This document shows, piece by piece, positions 7,673 through 15,100 of a stretch of DNA of 21,058 nucleotides. Source of the stretch: Promethearchaeota archaeon (lineage in GTDB: Archaea; Asgardarchaeota; Lokiarchaeia; Sigynarchaeales; SOKP01); contig SDNV01000042.1 in NCBI GenBank assembly GCA_004524515.1, positions 1-21,058 of the forward strand, in the 5' to 3' direction. How positions within the stretch are numbered: position 1 is the stretch's first letter; every line of letters begins with the position of its first letter. The notes beneath the pieces are model-generated. The model saw nothing but the letters and a program-made list of their open reading frames with translations. It searched no databases and had not been told where the DNA came from. Made by a program: the position numbers and the translations under genes.

Positions 7673-8767
7673 ATGAATGATGAGATTTACAGAGAATTAC
7701 AACAGCATCTTGATAAGGTTACGATTGGTTTTCCTCCCACTGAATCTGGAGTTGAAATTCGTTTATTGAAACATTTATTTACTCCAGAAGAAGCAAAGAT
7801 TGCCCAATACTTAAGATTTTCATGGAAAGATTTAGAAACATTAGAAGTTATTTATAATCGAATAAAATCAGAAGGATATTCTATTCAAGAATTGGAATAT
7901 CACTTAGATACTATGGCGAAAAAAGGGGCTATTATGGCACTTAAAGTAGATAATACAAAAACGTATGGTAATGCAAACTTCATTGTAGGAATGTCGGATT
8001 ATCAAGTAAATAAATTAACTCGAAAATTTTTCAAAGATTCATTAAAGTATTTATATGAGGCCTATTTGAGAAAACTCGGAAAAATACCTCTACCTCAAAC
8101 GCGATTATTACCAGTAGAACAAAATTTAGAAGTTGCTAAAGGATTGGCTAAGTATGATGATGTTAAAAAAATCCTCGATAAAGCCGAAGGACCTTATATG
8201 ATAGCTAACTGTGTTTGTCGTCAGGGTAGAGATTTACTTAAGAAGCCATGTAAAATGACAACAAGAAGAGAAACCTGCTTAAGTTTTGGCTATGCTGCTC
8301 AGAGATATATTGAGCAAGGTTGGGGGCGGCAAATAACTAAGGATGAAGCTCTAAGCATCATTAAAAAGAATGAGGAAGAGGGTTTAATCCATCAAGTAAA
8401 TAATGCTCAACGACCTGATTTTATTTGCAGTTGCTGTACTTGTTGCTGTGAAGGACTGAGAATTCTAAAAGCTCTTCCCAATCCAGGGCAATTGATATTA
8501 AGTAATTACTTCTCAGAAATTGATCCTGAATTATGTAATGGTTGTGGTGCATGCGTCGAGCGTTGCCAAATGGATGCCATTGTAACTAAAAATGAAGTTT
8601 TTTCCATTATTAAAAAAAGATGCATAGGATGTGGAAATTGTGTGGATTATTGTCCCACCAATGCTATACAACTTAAGACGAAAAGGACGCTCTATATTCC
8701 ACCAGCAACGGGCGGAGATTTATATAATGAGATTTTTACTATCAAAGCAAAACTCAAAAATAAATAA
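7673..8767 (+). CDS. Cysteine-rich winged-helix/2[4Fe-4S] ferredoxin protein
   Basis: This 364-residue protein carries three cysteine zones. At 180-202 are C-x-C-x10-C-x8-C (NCVCRQ, PCKMTT, TCLSFG). At 252-259 is CSCCTCCC, with six cysteines in eight residues. At 288-298 and 317-327 are two classical C-x2-C-x2-C-x3-C ferredoxin motifs, each likely to bind a [4Fe-4S] cluster. Residues about 30-110 are helical with a strand turn (LETLEVIYNRIK, IQELEYHLDTMAKKGAI), looking like a winged-helix domain. This layout occurs in anaerobic archaea and bacteria in proteins annotated only as 4Fe-4S binding; electron transfer or redox sensing is inferred. There is no membrane segment or signal peptide, so it is cytosolic. 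It is transcribed alone. Its stop is only 6 bases from the 3' end of tRNA-Tyr on the other strand. Confidence 0.85.
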   Translation: MNDEIYRELQQHLDKVTIGFPPTESGVEIRLLKHLFTPEEAKIAQYLRFSWKDLETLEVIYNRIKSEGYSIQELEYHLDTMAKKGAIMALKVDNTKTYGNANFIVGMSDYQVNKLTRKFFKDSLKYLYEAYLRKLGKIPLPQTRLLPVEQNLEVAKGLAKYDDVKKILDKAEGPYMIANCVCRQGRDLLKKPCKMTTRRETCLSFGYAAQRYIEQGWGRQITKDEALSIIKKNEEEGLIHQVNNAQRPDFICSCCTCCCEGLRILKALPNPGQLILSNYFSEIDPELCNGCGACVERCQMDAIVTKNEVFSIIKKRCIGCGNCVDYCPTNAIQLKTKRTLYIPPATGGDLYNEIFTIKAKLKNK

Positions 8768-8773
8768 TAATAG

Positions 8774-8900
8774 TCCCCCCTCCCGGATTTGAGCCGGGGA
8801 CCTCACGGTATCGGCTGACGTAACTTCATTGGCAATAGCCTAAGTACGCGATAATTGTTCATCTACAGCCGCGCGCTCTGACCAACTGAGCTAAGGGGGG
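8774..8900 (-). tRNA. tRNA-Tyr (GTA) with a 53-nt intron
   Basis: Read on the minus strand, acceptor CCCCCCT pairs with AGGGGGG and the discriminator is A (8774). The D stem GCTC/GAGC closes a 9-nt loop, AGTTGGTCA. The anticodon stem is CGCGG/CCGTG (8869-8873 with 8804-8808) and the anticodon loop is CTGTAG+A with GTA at 8864-8866. The variable loop is AGGTC, and the T stem CCCGG/CCGGG closes CTCAAAT. The CCA end is not encoded. The 53-nt insertion (8810-8862) sits between positions 37 and 38, the canonical archaeal site. It folds on its own: CGTACTT against AAGTTACG with one bulge, capped by GGC-TATT-GCC. Exon GGCTG can also pair with intron CAGCC. A textbook bulge-helix-bulge with two 3-nt bulges is not obvious, so the exact cut sites are an inference from the mature cloverleaf. 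Confidence 0.95.
8810..8862 (-). other. Intron of tRNA-Tyr
   Basis: Removing these 53 bases restores a seven-base anticodon loop and a complete cloverleaf. Shifting both ends by one base gives the same mature product. The inner hairpin occupies most of the intron. There is no ORF, so this is a spliceosome-independent archaeal tRNA intron expected to be cut by the EndA endonuclease. Confidence 0.85.
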
Positions 8901-8924
8901 TAAGATAATGCTTAAAGTTAAATC

Positions 8925-8934
8925 TAATATATTT
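8925..8934 (-). promoter_or_regulatory. TATA box for tRNA-Tyr
   Basis: The minus strand reads AAATATATTA, centred about 29 bases before the first base of the tRNA. That is the normal archaeal TATA-to-start distance, which makes this one of the better supported promoter calls in the window. Confidence 0.55.
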
Positions 8935-9001
8935 CTAAATTATTGAATTAATATAATTTTTACTATTCTCTCTTAAAAAATCTAAAAGGCAACTAAGAGT
9001 T

Positions 9002-9025
9002 GATTTAAATTCGAGAATTTAAATC
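9002..9025. promoter_or_regulatory. Perfect 11-bp-arm palindrome upstream of the E2 gene
   Basis: GATTTAAATTC, two bases (GA), then GAATTTAAATC: the arms are exact reverse complements, 24 bp in all. It lies about 103 bases before the E2 start and 28 bases upstream of a TATA-like stretch (9053-9064), where an archaeal operator or activator site would sit. It is also about 100 bases from the tRNA-Tyr 5' end on the other side. A homodimeric regulator site is the simplest reading; no known motif is matched. Confidence 0.5.
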
Positions 9026-9052
9026 TTTCTTAATGAAAAAATTTATAATCAA

Positions 9053-9064
9053 TTAATATATTTA
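9053..9064 (+). promoter_or_regulatory. Candidate TATA box for the E2 gene
   Basis: TTAATATATTTA lies 64-75 bases before the E2 ATG. A second candidate, ATTTATAAT, lies at 9041-9049. Either would give a leader of about 40-55 bases. Low information content in A+T-rich DNA. Confidence 0.3.
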
Positions 9065-9127
9065 AGATTTATAAGAAACAATAAACAAAATTAACATAAT
9101 AGAATCAGAAATTAGAAGTGTATACGT

Positions 9128-9637
9128 ATGCGAGAAGAAACAGACTACGCGGAAGCATTAGATGCGTATAAAGACAATCCTCTTGTAATTCTTGAACCTT
9201 GGGGGAGAAGTATTGATCATCTAAGATTGACGATTATTGGAAAAAAAGGCACACCTTATGCGGATGGTAAATTTATATTTGAAATTAAATTCCCAGATAA
9301 TTATCCTTTCGCTCCTCCGTACACTTATGCAGTAACCCTTATGTGGCATCCGAATATTGATTCTTCGATCCCTCCTGGCAAATTAAACATTTGTTTAGAT
9401 TTAATAAACCCAGACTTAGTGGGTAAAGTTGATGCTGCCACGGGGGCTTCTGGATGGACTCCTTCAAAAACATTAACAAATATTATTGAAGCTTTAAAAG
9501 CCATGATGCACTTAGAAGCTCCATTCTTTAATCCAGGTGATCCACTTAACCATGAAGCAGGTGAACAATATTTTAGGAGCCTGAAAAAGTATGAACAAAA
9601 AGCTAAACAATGGACTCAAAAATATGCTATGGATTAA
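9128..9637 (+). CDS. Ubiquitin-conjugating enzyme E2 (UBC fold)
   Basis: The 169-residue product is a complete UBC domain. An E2 takes an activated ubiquitin-like modifier from E1 onto its cysteine and passes it to a target. Visible signatures are: the strand pair TPYADGKFIFEIKFPDNYPFAPP (42-64), the family's 'GTPYEGGxF-FPxxYPFxPP' core; the HPN tripeptide (74-76, WHPNID), which builds the active site; and Cys89 in GKLNICLDLI, the thioester cysteine. GWTPSKTL (109-116), an 'I-L-s-L' helix and FFNPGDPLNHEA (133-144), the usual P-N-P-x-D-P-L-N turn, complete the fold. There is no C-terminal extension, membrane segment or UEV-type loss of the cysteine, so it should be catalytically active. The cognate E1 candidate lies 0.7 kb downstream on the opposite strand. 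No Shine-Dalgarno is present. Confidence 0.96.
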   Translation: MREETDYAEALDAYKDNPLVILEPWGRSIDHLRLTIIGKKGTPYADGKFIFEIKFPDNYPFAPPYTYAVTLMWHPNIDSSIPPGKLNICLDLINPDLVGKVDAATGASGWTPSKTLTNIIEALKAMMHLEAPFFNPGDPLNHEAGEQYFRSLKKYEQKAKQWTQKYAMD

Positions 9638-9734
9638 TATTAATTTATAAATTAAATCCCCTCACTTTTGTGCAAAAAAAATCTTTAACCGTAATTTATT
9701 AATTGATTCCTCTTTTTTTAATTTTTAAAATAAA

Positions 9735-9740
9735 AAGGAT
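9735..9740 (+). promoter_or_regulatory. Shine-Dalgarno AAGGAT deciding the HAD start
   Basis: AAGGAT is placed 4 bases before the ATG at 9745 in a window where such sites are rare. It supports that ATG over the in-frame TTG at 9703, which would add 14 non-conserved hydrophobic and basic residues. Confidence 0.5.
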
Positions 9741-9744
9741 AAAT

Positions 9745-10359
9745 ATGATCTCATTTAAAAATAAAAAAGTAATAGTTCTTGATTTGGATGGAACTATTGT
9801 TGATTTAGCTGCAGATTGGCATCATTTAAAGCAACTCCTAAGTGATAGATATACAAAAATTTATGGAGAGGATTGTGAATTTAAGCATATTTCAGCATGT
9901 CTTGATTATATCGTTGAAAAAGAAGATGAAAAAGAATTAGAAAATTTTTTTGAAATTATACAACATTATGAGATGAAAAATATTGGTAAGAACAGAGAAA
10001 TTCAAGAAACCATTTTTTTCATTAATAACTTAGAATTGTTTGGAGTACCTAAAAGCATAAAATTAGCTATATTTTCTCTCAATACAAGAAAAACTATTGA
10101 ATCTTCATTGAAATCAGCAAAAATTTATCATAAATTCGATTATATTGTTGGAAGGGAGGATATTAGAAAATGGAAGCCAAATCCAGATGGGTTAATAAAA
10201 ATTCAAGAACATTTTGGAATCAATAAAAGTGAAATGATCTATTTTGGTGATCTAAAAAAAGATTTAAAGACTGGAGAGAATGCCGGAATTGACTCTTATT
10301 TAATAGATGAGATTATTGATCTTGTTAATAAAAAAAGAGAGGAAATGAAAATTACTTAG
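9745..10359 (+). CDS. HAD-superfamily hydrolase (phosphatase-like)
   Basis: The 204-residue protein has the four HAD motifs. Motif I is VLDLDGT (11-17), with nucleophile Asp13 and acid/base Asp15. Motif II is IFSLNTRK, with the phosphate-binding Ser. Motif III is the Lys in RKWKPNPDG. Motif IV is YFGDLKKDLKTGENAG, with Mg-binding Asp residues. The region after motif I is helical (cap type C1), as in phosphoglycolate phosphatase, beta-phosphoglucomutase and related enzymes. Mg-dependent phosphate ester hydrolysis is expected; the substrate is unknown. It sits between E2 and E1: it follows the E2 gene in the same direction after about 107 bases and its stop is 6 bases from the convergent E1 stop. 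Any role in modifier chemistry is speculation from location. Confidence 0.88.
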   Translation: MISFKNKKVIVLDLDGTIVDLAADWHHLKQLLSDRYTKIYGEDCEFKHISACLDYIVEKEDEKELENFFEIIQHYEMKNIGKNREIQETIFFINNLELFGVPKSIKLAIFSLNTRKTIESSLKSAKIYHKFDYIVGREDIRKWKPNPDGLIKIQEHFGINKSEMIYFGDLKKDLKTGENAGIDSYLIDEIIDLVNKKREEMKIT

Positions 10360-10365
10360 AGATAT

Positions 10366-11949
10366 TTACATATAAGAAATGATAACATTATATTTGGTAA
10401 TTTCAAAATTCTCTCTTGCTTTACCTAGAGGAGTCATAGCAATTATGTCATTATTATTGATTTTAAGGGCTATTAACTTATAATTCGGATCTTTTAATGA
10501 TGGTACCAAAGGATTCCAAATAATTTCTTTAGTCATTGGGTTAGTGATCATCCATAATTCGGGATCTAAAGAAAATCCGCTAATTTTCATGGCTTCAAAG
10601 ATATATCCTACATTTGCGTCGAAAGGGACAACGATATTGACATTTTCCTCCCCTTTAATCTTACCACATGCCAGACAATCTTCTCTTTTTACAATATCTA
10701 AATGGTCAAATTGTCCATAAACGCCATTATAATTAACATAGGGAGGATTCATTGGTGGGCCGATATTCCGCCCCTTGACGCGGAATAGTAGTTTTAATGC
10801 TTCTTGAGACTGTATACTGGCAATAACAGAACTGACGGTCTGAACTGCTGCAATTTTATTCCCTAATATATTTTCCATTTCTTCAAATTTGTAATCAGGT
10901 CCAAATGTGTCTAAAATATTTTCCTGCCATTCTTTAATTTCTTCTGTGCTTAATGACTCTCTTTTTTCAGGAGGGATATTCTCATTAAAAATTCGGCGTC
11001 TTAATTTTTCAAGTTCCTCTTGAGCAAGCTCCATTAACTTGAGGACTTCCTCATCATTGTTTAAATCAGGTTTATGATCATAAACTTTTTCAAAATCCAC
11101 TTCAGCTTTAATTACACAATGACTTCTATTGCGTGGAATCCCTTTTAGGGTACACGCTGCTACTAATTTATCATCTGGAGGGGGAATAGGTACCAAGCAT
11201 CTATAACAAGGTGTAACATCTAAAACTTTTGGAGCATATTCTTCGTCAAATACCTGCTCTATATCTTTTCTAATTTTTGATTTTATTGGCTCTATTATCG
11301 TTTCATTAATTTGTTCTATTAAATTCTCTAATTTCTCTATTCTTTCTTTAGCTTGAAAATATTTTGGATATCCCTCTTCCTTAAGCTCCCACAATCTTGA
11401 CTCAACTAATTTTTCAATTTCAGCTTCTTTATTTTTATATTCTAATCCAGAGCTCTCAGGAATCACAATCTGCACGTGGCCCTCAAAACCTACCGTTCCT
11501 CCTTCTATCATGGGTTTTTTCAGCCTAAGGCAAATTTTATTCAAATCTAAACGAGCATTAAAATTATCTAATGCGGCAATAACAACATCTGCCTCCTCAT
11601 ATACCGAAATGGGCAATTTTTGAAGCTTTTCGTAATAACTATCCACTCTTAAATATGGATTCATTTCTTTCAAACGTTCAGCAGCAACTTCTGCTTTTGG
11701 TCTCCCTTCATCCCCTACCCTAAATAACATTTGCCTAGATAAATTTGAAGTTTCAACTAAGTCTAAATCAACTAAAATGAGCTTTCCTATTCCCATCAGA
11801 GCAAAATCCTTAGCGATTTCACAGCCTAATGATCCAATTCCTATGATTAACATGCAAGCATTATCTATAACACCTTGATCCCATCCATCAATTAGTTGCT
11901 GTCTTGCATACATACGAGATTTAAAAATCTCATCCTTTTTTACCGTCAT
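10366..11949 (-). CDS. E1-like ubiquitin/Ubl-activating enzyme (UBA3/ThiF type)
   Basis: The enzyme adenylates the C-terminal glycine of a ubiquitin-like modifier with ATP and captures it on a cysteine for transfer to E2. The adenylation domain shows GIGSLG (37-42), the acidic VDLD with Asp61, NLSRQMLF with Arg72, GRPKAE with Lys85, and ALDNFNAR with Asp128. Zinc is bound by two CxxC pairs, CYRC (248-251) and CLAC (425-428). Cys266 in AACTLKGIPRNRSHCV is the thioester cysteine; this is the 'CTI-x-x-x-P-R-x-x-x-H-C' element of eukaryotic UBA3/UBA1, absent from plain ThiF/MoeB. Charged helices (175-240, 285-350) form the Cys half-domain, and 435-527 looks like a beta-grasp C-terminal domain able to dock E2. 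The 527 residues in one chain suggest a homodimer. ATG at 11949. Confidence 0.94.
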   Translation of the reverse strand: MTVKKDEIFKSRMYARQQLIDGWDQGVIDNACMLIIGIGSLGCEIAKDFALMGIGKLILVDLDLVETSNLSRQMLFRVGDEGRPKAEVAAERLKEMNPYLRVDSYYEKLQKLPISVYEEADVVIAALDNFNARLDLNKICLRLKKPMIEGGTVGFEGHVQIVIPESSGLEYKNKEAEIEKLVESRLWELKEEGYPKYFQAKERIEKLENLIEQINETIIEPIKSKIRKDIEQVFDEEYAPKVLDVTPCYRCLVPIPPPDDKLVAACTLKGIPRNRSHCVIKAEVDFEKVYDHKPDLNNDEEVLKLMELAQEELEKLRRRIFNENIPPEKRESLSTEEIKEWQENILDTFGPDYKFEEMENILGNKIAAVQTVSSVIASIQSQEALKLLFRVKGRNIGPPMNPPYVNYNGVYGQFDHLDIVKREDCLACGKIKGEENVNIVVPFDANVGYIFEAMKISGFSLDPELWMITNPMTKEIIWNPLVPSLKDPNYKLIALKINNNDIIAMTPLGKARENFEITKYNVIISYM

Positions 11950-12149
11950 TTTCCATTTAGAAATTTGTTTTATTATTATATTATAATTAAATTATAAAAT
12001 TTTAAGTTACAATTTTGAAAATCAATTTTATTAATCACTTAATGAAAAAAGCATATTTGATTTTTGAATTAATTATGGTTTTGAATAATTTAAATCATCA
12101 ACATTTTGATATAAAATAATCAAGAAATAGAAAAAAGCCTAAATTCAAT

Positions 12150-15100
12150 TTATTTCGTTTCATTTTTTTTTTTAAGATCTCTAAGCATTTTTGCAATTTC
12201 ATCAACTTCCTTGCGGTCTTTGGCTTTTTGTTGTTCTTCTTTCCGCTTTTGTTCTTCCTTTTTGGATTTTTCTAGTTCTGAAAGCAATTCTTGTTTGATT
12301 TTTAACATCTTTCCCATGTTTCGGCTGAACTCTTTTGCTTCAATTTTTACTTGCTGCTTTTTCTCCTGTTCTAATAATTTTAATTTTTCATCTCTATTTT
12401 TTAAAAGGTCGCTAACTTCATCAGCAAGATTTCCAACTTCTCCAATAGTAGCTCTTTTTCTAATATCTTCTTTTCTCCACCTTTCTAATTCTTCCTGACG
12501 TTGTTTTTCCAATTCATCTTTCAGCTTTTCTCTTTCTATTAATTCCTGTGTAAATTTTTGTTCTAAATTTTTAGTGTTTTTTATTTCAGTTTCGATATAC
12601 TTGATTTGATCATTCCATCCAATTTCTCTGAAAAGAGTTATAGCTTTTTCAAAAATTTCGTAAGCTCCATTAAAATTCTTCATCTCTGCCTTTCTTTTTC
12701 CTTTATCTATCAAGTTTAATCCCTCATCTCTTAATTCATTATCTCTCTGTTTTTTATCCTCAAAATTTTTTAATTTTGAACGTTGATCTTCCATCTGTTT
12801 TTCATGATCAATTTTTTTTCTTCTCATTTCTTCCTTGAATAATTCAAATTCTTGCTGGCGTTTTAATTGTTGCTGAGCTTCAAATTTCTGCTTTTCAATT
12901 AGATTAGCCTTCTCCTGCTGAAGATCTTTGATAAGATAATCTAAATTTTTAATTTCGGGCTCCCATCCAATTCTATCTGATAAAATTTTTTTAGCTTGAT
13001 AGTATAATGAGATTGCTTTATCATAATCTGGAACTTTTCTTTTTAAATACTTTCCAGCTTCTTCAAGTAAAGCATATGCGGCCTCTCTTTGACTTTTCTG
13101 TTCTTGAATTAACTTTTCTCTCTCTTGGAGGGCTAATTTTTGCGCAATCTTCTTTTCCTCTTCCTGTCTTTTTCTTTCTTCAATTAATATATTCAGTTGT
13201 TTTTGTTCTTCTAACTGTTTTAATTCATTTCGAAGTTCTAATTCTTTTAATTTCTCTCTATCGTCTTTTAAATTTAACACATTAGAAATCATTTCTTTAA
13301 CTGAATCGGTCGGAAAATGTAGTTCATTTAAAATTAATTCTGCTTTCCGATAATATTCAATCGCTTCATTATAATTAGAATTTTTAGTAAAGTTTTGTGC
13401 TTTATCCAAAATTTCAAATGCTTCTTGCCGTTTTGATTCTAATATTGTTTTGAGTTTTTCTTTCTCTTCTAAAACTAATTTTCTTTCTGTTAATCTCTGT
13501 TTTTCTTTTTTAAAATTATCCGTTATTTTTTTCTGGAACTCATATAATTCTCTCTCTTTTTGAATTTTAATTTCAATCTCTTTTTGTTTTGCTATTTCAT
13601 AAACATTTTTCTTTTCCTTTACTTTATGGATCATATCTCTAATTACATTGATAGGATATTGAATCTCAGATAATATTAATTCTGCACTTTCGTATAGTTC
13701 TAAAGATTTGTCATATTGATATTGATTGAGGAAAATCTCAGCCTCTTTCAGTAAATTAAAAGCATCTTCTTTTCTTTTTTCCATATATTCCCTTAGCCCT
13801 TCCTTCTTTTGTATTTGTATTTGTTTTAATTGCATCTTTTGTTTTTCAGTTTTCAATCTTTCAGCAATCTTTTGATTAAAAAAGAATTCTTCCTGATTTT
13901 TTTTAAGTTGTTTTTCTAATTCTTTTTCTTTTTCTATTATTTCACTTCTTCTTCTTTCTTCTACTTTTAAGATTGTATCTTTTATAACTTGGGTGGGAAA
14001 TTGAATTTCATTAAGAATTAATTCTGCTTGTCTGTATTTTTCTAACGATAATTCATATTGACCTTTATTTAATAGATCTTCTGCTTGTTCCATCAAATCA
14101 AAAGCTTGAGTTTTATTCGATTCAATTTTCGCTTTCAACTGTTCACGTTTTTGAATTTCAATCTTTTTAGCTTTAATTCTTTCTTTTTCTGTCTTGAGTT
14201 CTTTAGCAACTTTTTGTTGAAAATCTTGTTCCTCTCTTTGCCTCTTTTGCATCGATTGTTTTTCTTTTTCTTTCTCTTCCTCTATTTCAAGTTTTCTGTT
14301 TTTTATCATCTCAATATTTTCCTGTAATAAACCTAAATAACTTGGTTCCCATCCAGTTTCAGATAAAATTGAAATAGCTTCTTTAAATCGCGTTATTGCC
14401 TCATTAAATTGTTCTTGTTTTAATAAATCATCCCCCTCATCTATAATTTTAAAAGCGTGTTCTTGCTTAGCAGAAAGCTGGGCATTTATTTCTTTTTGTT
14501 TTTCAATAAATTCCGTTTTTTCCATTAATTTAACTTTTTCAATTTCACGCTGATTTTTTAAATCTTCTATGAACTGGCGATATTGAGTTGCTTCTTCCAA
14601 TGCTTTCTGCATTGTTTTTTGTTTCCATAACTCTTTCTCTTCTTCTTTTGCTTTAATTTCCTTGATTGCATTTTGGATAATTGGGATTTCATCTTGCCAT
14701 TGAATTTGAGCAAATATATTAATAACATTATAGTATATTTCCAAAGCCTCATCAGCATTTTTTAACATTAATAAATTTTGAGCTTTATCCAATAATTGAA
14801 ATGCTTCCCCCTTTCTTTTTTCTAGATGGTCTATTTCTTGTTCTTGTTCTTTTAGCTTAATTTCTCTTTGCTTAAGATTTTGAATATTTTCCTGCATATC
14901 TTTAGATATTTTCTCTTGGAATTCTCTCTCCTCTCTCTCTTTTTCTAAGGCTGTTTGAAATTCTTTTTGTTTTTGAATTTGAGTCTCTCTTTTTTTATTT
15001 TCAATTTCTATAATCGCTTCTTGAATTAGATTAACTTCATTACTCCATTGAATTTCTGCAAAAATATTGGCAACCTGACGATAATACTTAATAGCATTTT

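Noticed and set aside
8901..9127. Search for a ubiquitin-like modifier gene ending in GG next to the E2
   Set aside because: No open frame of 60 or more codons exists in this gap or in 11950-12149, so no modifier is encoded beside E1 or E2.
9703..9744. TTG start adding 14 residues to the HAD protein
   Set aside because: The extension is not conserved-looking and a Shine-Dalgarno AAGGAT directly precedes the ATG at 9745.
12211..14327. Plus-strand open frames opposite the giant repeat gene
   Set aside because: They encode Phe/Ser/Leu-rich peptides, the antisense of Lys/Glu/Gln coiled-coil codons. They are shadows of the real gene.
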